From: Halopseudomonas pertucinogena
GTDB lineage: Bacteria > Pseudomonadota > Gammaproteobacteria > Pseudomonadales > Pseudomonadaceae
Direction: 5' to 3'
Assembly (NCBI RefSeq): GCF_014646575.1
Contig: NZ_BMNN01000001.1
Span: 682,001-746,000, forward strand
Length of the DNA: 64,000 bases
In this document: positions 56,704-64,000 of the stretch, piece after piece
Position numbering within the stretch: position 1 is the stretch's first letter
Layout of the letters: every line of letters begins with the position of its first letter
Program-made: the position numbers and the translations under genes
The notes under the pieces: generated by a model
The model's input: only the letters and a program-made list of their open reading frames with translations
Told to the model about the DNA's origin: nothing
Database searches by the model: none

Positions 56704-58016
56704 GGCGGCCACGGCAGGCGGATGCAGGCACACAGACCGCCCGCCTGCCCCGGACTGAATTCGAGCGTACCGCCATGGCGGACCAGCGCCCGGCGTGCTA
56801 TCGCCAGACCCAGCCCGTGACCGCTGTCCGCCGGTTGGCCGGGGACCCGCGCGAAGGGGTCGCCCAGGCGCGAAAGCCACTCCTTCGGCACGCCGGGCCC
56901 CTGGTCAGTGACGGTCACGATACATTCCTGGCCCTGGCATGACAGGCCGACAATGATCAGCCCGCCCGGCGGAGTGAAGCGCAGGGCGTTGCGCAACAGG
57001 TTGTCCATCGCGCCCGCCAGCTGGTCGGGCCAGCCATGCAGCCGGCAGCCGCTGGTTCCCTCGATGCGCAACTGCTGACCATTGGCAATGAAACGGGCAT
57101 CTTCCACGGTTTCGGCTACCAGTCGGTCGAGGTCGATAGGCTCGGGAGGGATATTTCGCGCATCCAGCCGACTGAGGGTAAGGATGTCTCCGATCAGACT
57201 GTCGAGCCGGCTGCATTCGCGATCCAGGCGCTCCCACAGCGGATCATCGGGACGGAGCCCCTGCTTGCTGCCCAGCGCCAGGCCCACCCGCAGGCGTGCC
57301 AGCGGTGAACGCAGCTCGTGGGAAATGTCACGCATCAGCTGGGTCTGGCTGTTGAGCAGGCTCTGCACCCGGTCGGCCATGCTCTGGAAGCGTCTGGACA
57401 GCTGACCTATCTCGTCCCGGCGGCGTGCCGTCCCGGCCAGCCCTCGCGCGTCGAAGCGGCCGCGGGCGAGCTCCTCGGCAGCCAGGCCCAGTTTCTGCAG
57501 CGGCGCGGTGAGATAACGGCTGAGCAGCAGGCTGAGCAGCGCGAGCAGCAGCATGGCCATGGTTACATTCGTGATGAGTGCGAAGGGGGTGCGCTGCCAG
57601 CGGAACAGTTCGGTGCGGGGAATGTGCAGCAGCAGCTGATAGGATTCGGTCGGCGAATCCCAGCCAAGCTGGAACAGGCGCCCGTGACGGGGGCGCTGTT
57701 CGTCGCTGCGGTCGGTATTCGTTAACCGTTGGGGCAGGGTAGGCAGGGTGCCACGCAGCAATCGCTGGCCCTGGCTGTCGAACAGTTCGGCGCGCAGCCG
57801 GTGCTGCTGATGCTGCTGCTCGAGCCATGTCTGTGCCGCGTCGGCACCCTGCTGCTCGTAGACACCCACCAGCTGCTGGCTGAAATCGCGCAACTGCGGA
57901 TGGAACTGCAGCAGCAGCCAGTTCTGCTGCAATGCGCGGCTGATCAGGAAGCCCGAGCCACCCACCAGCAGGGTGGCAAGCCAGAGAACCGCAAATACCT
58001 TCCAGAACAGCCGCAT
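56628..58016 (-). CDS. cpxA: Envelope-stress sensor histidine kinase CpxA
   Basis: 462 residues. TM1 is at about 8-27, a periplasmic domain spans about 28-155, and TM2 is at about 156-175 (LITNVTMAMLLLALLSLLL). Then come HAMP, the DHp box MRDISHELRSPLARLRVGLAL with the phosphorylated His, and the ATPase domain with N-box DNLLRNALRF, G1 DQGPGVPKEW and G2 GHGLGLAI. The H-box wording is CpxA-type. It lies downstream of cpxR and cpxP and phosphorylates CpxR on envelope stress. The C-terminal tail after the kinase fold (GQRRKKSRG...) is low-complexity and runs antisense to the nitroreductase gene. Confidence 0.9.
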   Translation of the reverse strand: MRLFWKVFAVLWLATLLVGGSGFLISRALQQNWLLLQFHPQLRDFSQQLVGVYEQQGADAAQTWLEQQHQQHRLRAELFDSQGQRLLRGTLPTLPQRLTNTDRSDEQRPRHGRLFQLGWDSPTESYQLLLHIPRTELFRWQRTPFALITNVTMAMLLLALLSLLLSRYLTAPLQKLGLAAEELARGRFDARGLAGTARRRDEIGQLSRRFQSMADRVQSLLNSQTQLMRDISHELRSPLARLRVGLALGSKQGLRPDDPLWERLDRECSRLDSLIGDILTLSRLDARNIPPEPIDLDRLVAETVEDARFIANGQQLRIEGTSGCRLHGWPDQLAGAMDNLLRNALRFTPPGGLIIVGLSCQGQECIVTVTDQGPGVPKEWLSRLGDPFARVPGQPADSGHGLGLAIARRALVRHGGTLEFSPGQAGGLCACIRLPWPPQFSGQRRKKSRGSSAGTALPSPSD

Positions 58017-58031
58017 TGGCCAGTCGCCCCG

Positions 58032-58382
58032 TTATTCGTCGGCAGCGTTATCGCCGCGTTTGTGGCCCCGGTGCTCGCGCATGTGCCGTTTCATGCCTTC
58101 CCGGCGCTGCTCGCGCAGCTCCTGCCACTTGCCGCGCTGCTCCTCGGTGAGGATGGCCTCCACTTTCTTCTCGCGTTCCTCGTGCAGCGCCTTCATTTTC
58201 TCGAACTGCTCCCGGTGCACCTCACGCAGCTGCTCCTGCTGCTGGTCGGTCAGTTGCAGCTCGCTGGCCATGCGCTGCATGTGGCGGTCATACATCTGCC
58301 CCTTGTCGGCGGGCGCGGCGAGGGCGGCAGCACTGGCAGCCGTGGCGAGGGTGAACAGACCGGCAATCAGAACATGTTTCAT
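58032..58382 (-). CDS. cpxP: CpxP/Spy-like periplasmic LTxxQ protein
   Basis: 116 residues: a signal peptide (MKHVLIAGLFTLATAASAAALA) followed by a highly charged helical domain with LQLTDQQQEQLREVHREQ and ILTEEQRGKWQELREQRREG, two LTxxQ-type motifs of the CpxP/Spy family. CpxP binds and inhibits the CpxA sensor and acts as a chaperone. It lies between cpxR and cpxA, 15 bases from cpxA, and has a CpxR box 85 bases upstream, so it should be induced by the system. Confidence 0.85.
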   Translation of the reverse strand: MKHVLIAGLFTLATAASAAALAAPADKGQMYDRHMQRMASELQLTDQQQEQLREVHREQFEKMKALHEEREKKVEAILTEEQRGKWQELREQRREGMKRHMREHRGHKRGDNAADE

Positions 58383-58466
58383 GGCAAATCTCCCATAGCT
58401 GGACCGGTGAATCCGGCCATTGCTGAAGAGTCTAGGGGCTGGTGTGTCAGCCTGGGCCGCGGGAAG

Positions 58467-58482
58467 GTAAAGACTCTGTAAA
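58467..58482 (-). promoter_or_regulatory. CpxR box upstream of cpxP
   Basis: GTAAA (58467-58471) and GTAAA (58478-58482) form a tandem pair with a 6-base spacer, matching the published CpxR consensus of two GTAAA repeats. On the transcribed strand it reads TTTAC-N6-TTTAC. It abuts the cpxR stop codon (58483-58485), so it would drive cpxP-cpxA separately from cpxR. Confidence 0.65.
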
Positions 58483-59166
58483 TCAGCCGTACAGATAGCC
58501 GCGGCCGCGGATCGACTGAATACGGCTGCGACCGTCGGGGTGCGAGCCGAGTTTGCGTCGCAGGTTGCTGATGTGCATGTCGAGGCTGCGGTCGTAGGGG
58601 CCGAGCGGCTTGCCCAGTGCCTCCTTCGACAGCGACTGACGGTCGATCAGTTGCCCCGGCTGTTCCAGCAGCATGCGCAGGATCAGTGCCTCGCTCTGGG
58701 TGAGAGGCAGCAGCTCGCCGCCTTGCCAGCACATCAGGCTGGCGGTATCCATCCGCAGGTCGCCGACCTCCAGGCTCTGGTCTTCGCTGGCGGACGTGCT
58801 GCGTCGCAGCAGGGCCCGCAGGCGAGCGACAAGTTCCCGCGGGTCGCAGGGCTTGGCCAGATAATCATCCGCGCCGAGTTCCAGCCCGAGGATGCGGTCC
58901 ACCGGCTCGCCGCGTGCGCTGAGCATCAGCAGCGGCGTGTTGCAGCTCTGGCGGATGCCGCGCAACACCTCCAGACCGTTCATGCCCGGCAGCATCATGT
59001 CCAGCACGATCGCGTCATGGGCGCCGCTGCGCGCCGCGTCGAGTCCGGCGGGCCCGTCGTGGACGCTGGTCAGGCCGAAACCTTCGGCCTCCAGCCAGGA
59101 GCCCAGCAGATCGCACAGCTCCCGGTCGTCATCGATCATCAGTATCTGGTGTTTCAATTCAGCCAC
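58483..59166 (-). CDS. cpxR: Response regulator CpxR
   Basis: About 227 residues, OmpR/PhoB family. The receiver has MIDDDRELCDLLGSWLEAEGF (acidic pocket), phosphorylatable Asp in IVLDMMLPGMNGLEV, and Lys in DDYLAKPCDPREL. The C-terminal winged helix ends ALGKPLGPYDRSLDMHISNLRRKLG, the CpxR style. The start is uncertain: GTG at 59166 or TTG at 59157, the latter overlapping the TGA of the preceding gene as TTGA. Longer frames to 59256 run through that gene and are unlikely. It regulates envelope-stress genes including cpxP. Confidence 0.9.
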   Translation of the reverse strand: MAELKHQILMIDDDRELCDLLGSWLEAEGFGLTSVHDGPAGLDAARSGAHDAIVLDMMLPGMNGLEVLRGIRQSCNTPLLMLSARGEPVDRILGLELGADDYLAKPCDPRELVARLRALLRRSTSASEDQSLEVGDLRMDTASLMCWQGGELLPLTQSEALILRMLLEQPGQLIDRQSLSKEALGKPLGPYDRSLDMHISNLRRKLGSHPDGRSRIQSIRGRGYLYG

Positions 59167-59570
59167 ATGTTGCGTTTGCGCCGGCCGCCGAGCTGGGCCA
59201 GCAGCCACCCGGCCAGCAGGCTCAGGGCAACGGTCGAGCCGCCGACCATGAACCACTTGCGTTGCTCGTCCGCGCGCTGGGTGTCATTGAGCTCTTCCTG
59301 GGCCGCCAGCCGGTCGCGCAGGATGATGTTCTGCGCCCGCAGCTGTTCCAGCTGATCGCTGTTGCCGTCGCGGGCAAGCTCATCAGCCAGTCGCTGACGT
59401 TCGGCTTCGACCCGGGCCAGCTCCGCCTGCAGCGTCCCCAGGTCCTGGGCAGCCTGTTGTTCGTCTGATACCTGTGCTTCCTCGCCAGCGGGCCCGGCAG
59501 GTTGCGCCTGCACCGACAGGGGCAGGGCGAACGCCGCCAGCAACAGAAGCAAGGGGGTACGTTTCGACAT
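59154..59570 (-). CDS. Exported coiled-coil membrane protein upstream of cpxR
   Basis: 138 residues: signal peptide (LLLLLAAFALPLSVQAQ), a Gln/Glu/Ala-rich coiled coil (about 35-100: LGTLQAELARVEAERQRLADEL), then one TM helix (about 107-127) and a short basic tail (GGRRKRNMWLN). It looks like the coiled-coil plus anchor half of the YgiM-type SH3-anchor family but lacks an SH3 domain. Its stop overlaps the possible cpxR start, implying co-translation. Function unknown; an envelope-stress link is inference from position. Confidence 0.75.
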   Translation of the reverse strand: MSKRTPLLLLLAAFALPLSVQAQPAGPAGEEAQVSDEQQAAQDLGTLQAELARVEAERQRLADELARDGNSDQLEQLRAQNIILRDRLAAQEELNDTQRADEQRKWFMVGGSTVALSLLAGWLLAQLGGRRKRNMWLN

Positions 59571-59596
59571 TCGATTCTCCTCTGGTGCACACCCGG

Positions 59597-59899
59597 TCAG
59601 GCTGGCAGTACGCGTTTGAAGGGTTTGACTGCCACCTGCTGGTAGACGCCGGCGGCGACATAGGGATCCGCCTCTGCCCAGTGGCGGGCTTCCTCCAGCG
59701 ACTCGAACTCGGCCACCACCAGGCTTCCGGTAAATCCGGCCTCACCGGGGTCGTTGGTGTCGATGGCCGGATGCGGTCCGGCGAGCAGCAGCCTGCCGGC
59801 ATCCTGTAGGGCGGTGAGGCGGTCCAGGTGAGCCGGGCGGGCCGCCAGGCGCGCTTCTAGCGTTCCCGGGGCATCGGTGGCCATGATGGCGTAGAACAT
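59597..59899 (-). CDS. yciI: YciI family protein
   Basis: 100 residues with a YciI-like ferredoxin fold: [31 protein letters not shown], a [10 protein letters not shown] block, and [18 protein letters not shown] with the conserved His/Asp pair. Enzyme activity of the family is poorly defined. It is the first gene of the leftward run to cpxA. Confidence 0.9.
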   Translation of the reverse strand: MFYAIMATDAPGTLEARLAARPAHLDRLTALQDAGRLLLAGPHPAIDTNDPGEAGFTGSLVVAEFESLEEARHWAEADPYVAAGVYQQVAVKPFKRVLPA

Positions 59900-60001
59900 G
59901 CGTTTCCCTCTGCTGGGTGTGGTGTCAGAACCGTACGTTATGCGATTCGGTTAGGCGTTGTCAGTGCCCAGGCGGCATAATAGCGAAATTCTTCCTGTTG
60001 A

Positions 60002-60889
60002 ATGGAGTGTGGTGTGCTGGCGGACCTGCATATGCACAGTACTGCATCGGACGGTGTTCTGGCCCCCGCGGAGCTGATGAGCCGCGCGGCGGCCAGTGGC
60101 GTCGAGCTGGTGTCGCTGACCGACCATGACTGTGTGGCCGGGCTGGCGGAGGCGCGCATGGCGGCCGCCGCGCTGGGCATGGGCTGGATAGACGGCGTGG
60201 AGCTGTCGGCTCAGTGGCAGGGGCACACCGTGCACGTGCTGGGCTACGGCTTTGAGCCGGACTCGCCGGAACTGCTCGCCTCGCTCGCGGCGGTGCAGGA
60301 TGGCCGCTGGCAGCGGGCCGAGCAGATTGCCACGCGACTGGCAGCCAAACGCATGCCCGGCGCGCTGGAGGGGGCGCTGGAAGCACAGCGGGTGGCCGGC
60401 GCTGACCCGGACAGTCCGCCGGCTCGTCCCCACTTCGCCGACTGGATGGTTGAGGCCGGTCATGTGCGTGATCGTGCCGAGGCGTTCCGCAAGTGGCTGG
60501 GGGCGGGCAAGCTGGGTGACATAAAGCAGCACTGGCCGGAGCTGGCGGACGCGGTCGCGCAGCTGCGCAGCGCCGGTGGTGTGGCGGTGATCGCCCATCC
60601 GTGGCATTACGGCTTCACCCGGTCGCGCCTGCGGCGCCTGTTGCGTGATTTTGCCGAGGCTGGCGGGCGCGGCATCGAGGTGTCCAATGGCAAGCAACCG
60701 CCGGAGCAGGTGGCCGTGCTGGCGCGGCTGGGTGAGGAGTTCGGCTTCCTGGCCAGCTGCGGCAGCGACTTCCATCATCCCGGCGCACCCTGGATGGCGC
60801 TGGGCGCGATGACCCCGCTGCCGGCGCGCTGTACTCCGCTGTGGACCGATGAGCGATTTGCCGATGCAGTTGTGATGCACCGTCAATAG
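60002..60889 (+). CDS. rnm: PHP-domain 5'-3' exoribonuclease RNase AM (YciV/TrpH family)
   Basis: 295 residues. PHP metal motifs DLHMHSTASDG, SLTDHDCVAG, and the distal IAHPWHYG and GSDFHHPG are present, so the trinuclear site looks intact. E. coli RNase AM (YciV) of this family matures rRNA 5' ends and degrades short RNAs. The start at 60002 (MECGVLADLHMHS) is close to the first motif, as in the family. First gene of a rightward run to scpB. Confidence 0.88.
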   Translation: MECGVLADLHMHSTASDGVLAPAELMSRAAASGVELVSLTDHDCVAGLAEARMAAAALGMGWIDGVELSAQWQGHTVHVLGYGFEPDSPELLASLAAVQDGRWQRAEQIATRLAAKRMPGALEGALEAQRVAGADPDSPPARPHFADWMVEAGHVRDRAEAFRKWLGAGKLGDIKQHWPELADAVAQLRSAGGVAVIAHPWHYGFTRSRLRRLLRDFAEAGGRGIEVSNGKQPPEQVAVLARLGEEFGFLASCGSDFHHPGAPWMALGAMTPLPARCTPLWTDERFADAVVMHRQ

Positions 60890-60928
60890 ACCCTACACTC
60901 CCCGGAAAACCGATCAGAGAACACTGCC

Positions 60929-61561
60929 GTGAGCCAATATCTACAGATCCACCCGGACAACCCGCAGGCGCGGTTGATCAGCCAGGCGGTGGATATCATC
61001 CGCGAGGGCGGGGTGATCGCCTATCCGACCGATTCGGCCTATGCGCTGGGCTGCCACCTGGGTGACAAGAACGCCCTGGAGCGCATCCGCCGTCTGCGGC
61101 AGCTGGATGACAAGCACAATTTCACCCTGGTATGTCGGGATCTGTCCGAGCTGGGCGTCTACGCCAAGGTGGACAATGCCACCTTCCGCGCGCTGAAGAA
61201 CAACACCCCGGGTCCCTATACGTTCATCCTGCACGCCACCACCGAGGTGCCGCGCCGCCTGCTGCATCCGAAGCGGCGCACCATAGGGCTGCGCATACCC
61301 GGACACCGTATCACCCAGGCGCTGCTCGAGGCCCTCGGCGAGCCGCTGATGAGTGTGACTCTCATGCTCCCGGGGGAAGATCTGCCGCTGACCGACCCCG
61401 AGGACATTCGCGATCGACTGGAGAACCAGGTCGATCTGATCATTGACGGTGGCGCCTGCGCCATCGAACCGACCACTGTGGTCGCGCTGCTCAATGGAGA
61501 CACGGAAGTGCGGCGCATCGGCCTGGGCGATCCCGAACCCTTTGGTGTCAGTCGCGACTGA
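60929..61561 (+). CDS. yciO: YciO family protein (Sua5/YrdC-like)
   Basis: 210 residues, YrdC-fold: REGGVIAYPTDSAYALGCHLGDKNALERIRRLRQLDDKHNFTLVCRDL is the L-threonylcarbamoyladenylate-synthase-type binding region. YciO is a paralogue of TsaC; its cellular role is less certain than that of TsaC. Starts with GTG at 60929. rnm-yciO-trpS is a known neighbourhood. Confidence 0.9.
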   Translation: MSQYLQIHPDNPQARLISQAVDIIREGGVIAYPTDSAYALGCHLGDKNALERIRRLRQLDDKHNFTLVCRDLSELGVYAKVDNATFRALKNNTPGPYTFILHATTEVPRRLLHPKRRTIGLRIPGHRITQALLEALGEPLMSVTLMLPGEDLPLTDPEDIRDRLENQVDLIIDGGACAIEPTTVVALLNGDTEVRRIGLGDPEPFGVSRD

Positions 61562-61617
61562 TACCAACCTAATGACGCTCTCCAACATGATCACTTTGAC
61601 ACAATCAGGAGTATCCC

Positions 61618-62838
61618 TTGAGTTCTGTTGAATCCCGGCACCGGGTAGTGTCCGGCATGCGTCCGACCGGACGTCTGCATCTTGGCCATTATCACGGCGT
61701 ACTGAAGAATTGGGTGAAGCTGCAGCATGAATATGAATGTTTCTTCTTTGCCGCCGACTGGCATGCGCTGACCACCCTCTACGAGAATCCGCAGGATATC
61801 GAACAGAACGTCTGGGACATGATGATCGACTGGCTGGCTGCTGGGGTCAGTGGTACCTCGGCGACCATGTTCATCCAGTCCCAGGTGCCGGAGCATGCCG
61901 AACTCAACCTGCTGCTGGGCATGTCCACCCCGCTGAGCTGGCTGGAGCGGGTGCCCACCTACAAGGACCAGCAGGAAAAGCTGCGCGAGCTGGACCTGGC
62001 GACCTATGGCTTCCTCGGCTACCCGCTGCTGATGAGTGCCGATATCCTCATCTACCGCGCCGGTCTGGTGCCGGTGGGTGCCGACCAGCTGTCCCACGTC
62101 GAGATCACCCGGGAGCTGGCGCGCCGCTTCAATCATCTGTATGGCAAGGAGCCCGGCTTCGAGGAGCGGGCCCGTGCGGCCATCCAGAAGATGGGCAAGA
62201 AGGCCGCCAGGCTGTACAGCAATCTGCGTGCCGCCTATCAGGAGCAGGGCGATGCCGAGGCGCTGGAAACCGCCCGCGCGCTGCTGCAGGAGCAGCAGAA
62301 CATCACGTTGGGTGACAAGGAACGGCTGTTCGGCTACCTGGAAGGCGGCGGCAAGGTCATCCTGCCCGAGCCCCAGGCGCTGCTGACCCCGGCCTCGAAG
62401 ATGCCGGGCCTGGACGGGCAGAAGATGTCCAAGTCCTACGGCAATACCATCACCCTGCGCGATACCACTGACGAGGTGAACGAGAAGATCCGCCGCATGC
62501 CCACCGATCCGGCAAGGGTGCGACGTACCGATCCGGGCGATCCGGACAAGTGTCCGGTGTACCAGTTGCATCTGGTGTACACCGACCAGGCCACCCATGA
62601 CTGGGTCAACCAGGGCTGCCGCAGCGCAGGCATCGGCTGTCTCGACTGCAAGAAGCCGGTAATCGATGCCATCTGCACCGAGCTGGAGCCGATTCAGCAG
62701 CGCGCCGTGGAATACGAAGGCAACCCGGACGCCGTCCGCATGATCCTCAGCGAGGGCGCCGAGCGGGCCCGGGACGCCGCCCGCGACACCCTCGGCGAAG
62801 TACGCCAGGCCATGGGCCTGAGCTACCGTCGCAGCTGA
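61618..62838 (+). CDS. trpS: Tryptophanyl-tRNA synthetase
   Basis: 406 residues, class I synthetase charging tRNA-Trp. The HIGH-type motif is in MRPTGRLHLGHYHGVLKNW, and KMSKS is at 269-273 (GQKMSKSYGN). It is the longer TrpS form with the four-Cys-like CPVYQLH / GCRSAGIGCLDCKKPV region near the C-terminus. Starts with TTG at 61618 after AGGAG (61607-61611). The stop TGA overlaps the scpA ATG. Confidence 0.95.
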   Translation: MSSVESRHRVVSGMRPTGRLHLGHYHGVLKNWVKLQHEYECFFFAADWHALTTLYENPQDIEQNVWDMMIDWLAAGVSGTSATMFIQSQVPEHAELNLLLGMSTPLSWLERVPTYKDQQEKLRELDLATYGFLGYPLLMSADILIYRAGLVPVGADQLSHVEITRELARRFNHLYGKEPGFEERARAAIQKMGKKAARLYSNLRAAYQEQGDAEALETARALLQEQQNITLGDKERLFGYLEGGGKVILPEPQALLTPASKMPGLDGQKMSKSYGNTITLRDTTDEVNEKIRRMPTDPARVRRTDPGDPDKCPVYQLHLVYTDQATHDWVNQGCRSAGIGCLDCKKPVIDAICTELEPIQQRAVEYEGNPDAVRMILSEGAERARDAARDTLGEVRQAMGLSYRRS

Positions 62839-63704
62839 TGAGCGCCCGGGAGCCGGAACAGTTGACCGACGTCGCCACGGCGGCGCAGGCGCCTGTCCAG
62901 GCTCCACTGCAGCACGAACTGCCGTTGGCCGTGGTCAACGGCCAGCCGCTGACCGAGCTGCCCCAGGACCTGTACATTCCTCCGCAGGCGCTGGAGGTGT
63001 TTCTCGATGCCTTCGAAGGCCCGCTGGACCTGCTGCTGTACCTGATCCGGCGGCAGAATCTGGACATTCTCGACATTCCGGTGGCCGAGATCACCCGTCA
63101 GTACATGGGCTACGTCGAATTGATGAAGGCCGTGCGACTGGAGCTGGCCGCCGAATATCTGGTGATGGCCGCCATGCTGGCGGAGATCAAGTCGCGCATG
63201 CTGCTGCCTCGTCAGGAACAGCAAGGCGAGGAGGAAGAGGACCCGCGCGCCGAGCTGATCCGGCGGCTGCAGGAGTACGAGCGCTTCCGTCAGGCGGCGG
63301 AGGATCTTGACGAACTGCCGCGGGTCGGGCGGGATATCGCCCTGGCCAGTGCCGCGCCGCCCGATCTGGAAGCCCGCGTGGCGCATCCTCCGGTGAGCAT
63401 GGAAGAGTTGCTGCTGTCGCTGGCGGAAGTGCTGCGCCGCGCCGACATGTTCGAGAGCCATCAGGTCAGCCGCGAGACGCTGTCCACGCGCGAACGCATG
63501 GCCCAGGTGCTCGACCGCCTCAAGGGTGGTCAGTTCGTGCCCTTCATAAGTCTCTATCAGCTGGAGGAGGGCAGGCTGGGAGTGGTGGTCACCTTCATGG
63601 CGGTGCTCGAGCTGATCAAGGAACAGCTGATCGATCTGGTGCAGACCGAGCCCTTTGCCCCCATTCACGTCAAGGTGAGAACGGATGACTCAACCAGCGC
63701 TTGA
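62838..63704 (+). CDS. scpA: Segregation and condensation protein ScpA
   Basis: 288 residues, kleisin subunit of the SMC-ScpAB condensin: the N-domain has FEGPLDLLLYLIRRQNLDILDIPVAEITRQYMGYV, and the C-terminal winged helix ends in FVPFISLYQLEEGRLGVVVTFMAVLELIKEQLI. The ATG at 62838 shares its A with the trpS stop (TGATG). Overlaps scpB by 20 bases. Confidence 0.95.
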   Translation: MSAREPEQLTDVATAAQAPVQAPLQHELPLAVVNGQPLTELPQDLYIPPQALEVFLDAFEGPLDLLLYLIRRQNLDILDIPVAEITRQYMGYVELMKAVRLELAAEYLVMAAMLAEIKSRMLLPRQEQQGEEEEDPRAELIRRLQEYERFRQAAEDLDELPRVGRDIALASAAPPDLEARVAHPPVSMEELLLSLAEVLRRADMFESHQVSRETLSTRERMAQVLDRLKGGQFVPFISLYQLEEGRLGVVVTFMAVLELIKEQLIDLVQTEPFAPIHVKVRTDDSTSA

Positions 63705-64000
63705 ACGGATTCTGGAAGCCGCACTGCAGGCGGCCGGCCGCCCCCTGTCCCTGGAGCGCATGCGCGAACTGTTCGATGAGGACGCAGCGCCCTCGCTGGA
63801 GGAGCTGCGCCAGGCGCTCGCCCGGCTGGCCGAAGCCTGCCATGATCGCGCGGTGGAGCTGCGCGAGGTTGCCGGCGGCTGGCGGCTGCAGGTGCGCAAC
63901 GACTATGCACCCTGGGTCGGCCGGTTGTGGGAGGAGCGGCCCCAGAGGTATTCGCGGGCGTTGCTCGAGACCCTGGCATTGATCGCCTATCGGCAACCAG
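63685..64000 (+). CDS. scpB: Segregation and condensation protein ScpB (3' end outside window)
   Basis: The first 105 residues are visible: MTQPALERILEAALQAAGRPLSLERMRELFDE, then VAGGWRLQVRNDYAPWV and SRALLETLALIAYRQP, the ScpB winged-helix signature. It partners ScpA in the SMC complex. The ATG at 63685 lies within scpA in a different frame, so the two are translationally coupled. Confidence 0.93.
   Translation, partial: MTQPALERILEAALQAAGRPLSLERMRELFDEDAAPSLEELRQALARLAEACHDRAVELREVAGGWRLQVRNDYAPWVGRLWEERPQRYSRALLETLALIAYRQP

Noticed and set aside
58472-58477. Calling the GTAAA pair a strict E. coli-type N5 CpxR box
   Set aside because: The spacer is 6 bases; I keep it as a CpxR box because spacers of 4-8 are reported, but with reduced confidence.

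Overview
This window reads as a chromosomal segment of a gammaproteobacterium in or close to Pseudomonadaceae. The evidence is gene order and near-identical families: argR-aruCFG, alaS-lysC-csrA(rsmA), amrZ, flgZ-flgN-flgM / flgA / cheV-cheR / flgBCDE / flgFGHIJKL, cyaB, and cpxR-cpxP-cpxA. GC content is high and sigma-54 flagellar promoters are present. A complete Na+-type oxaloacetate decarboxylase (oadGAB) next to a K+/H+ antiporter-type gene hints at a marine or salt-adapted relative (Halopseudomonas- or Stutzerimonas-like). That placement is inference.

Layout. 1-3695: end of argR and the first three genes of the arginine succinyltransferase (AST) pathway; the aruD/aruB/aruE genes expected next are absent here. 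3696-8152: alaS, lysC (with an internal start for a beta subunit) and csrA. 8213-8479: tRNA-Ser(GCT) and tRNA-Arg(ACG), each with a good promoter. 8689-12311: oadGAB, a bidirectional terminator and convergent amrZ. 12625-16336: tRNA-Arg(CCT) with an odd acceptor stem, a large EF-hand membrane protein of unknown function, and an MFS transporter. 16339-31878: a flagellar and chemotaxis block. flgM-flgN-flgZ runs left from a sigma-28 promoter, flgA runs left from a sigma-54 promoter, and cheV-cheR, flgBCDE and flgFGHIJKL run right, the last two each from its own sigma-54 promoter. 31879-32109: REP/REPIN repeats.

32110-39577: cueR, a K+/H+ antiporter, a DUF3820 gene, the 4.5S SRP RNA, a lipoprotein lipase, and dnaX-ybaB-recR. 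39596-46854: small proteins, a TauE/SafE exporter, mnmC, an unlisted 29-codon membrane microprotein, an EamA transporter, fumC, a DUF2059 protein and bolA. 46957-53185: trhO followed by a broken DsbA-family remnant, a YgfB-family protein, recQ, and a PlpD-type patatin autotransporter. 53372-56703: an LpxH-like phosphoesterase, cyaB with a long inverted repeat upstream, an Mpo1-like protein and a nitroreductase. 56628-59899: the Cpx envelope-stress system with a CpxR box between cpxR and cpxP, a small membrane coiled-coil protein and YciI. 60002-64000: RNase AM-like PHP protein, YciO, trpS, scpA and the start of scpB.

Most of the window is ordinary core genome. I found no CRISPR array, prophage, insertion sequence or defence island, and no clearly new multi-gene system. 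The best leads are local: the trhO-linked DsbA remnant with a stop codon inside its CxxC motif, the 29-residue membrane protein, the cyaB inverted repeat, the cpxR/cpxP CpxR box, the shortened aru cluster, the EF-hand membrane protein and the lipase.
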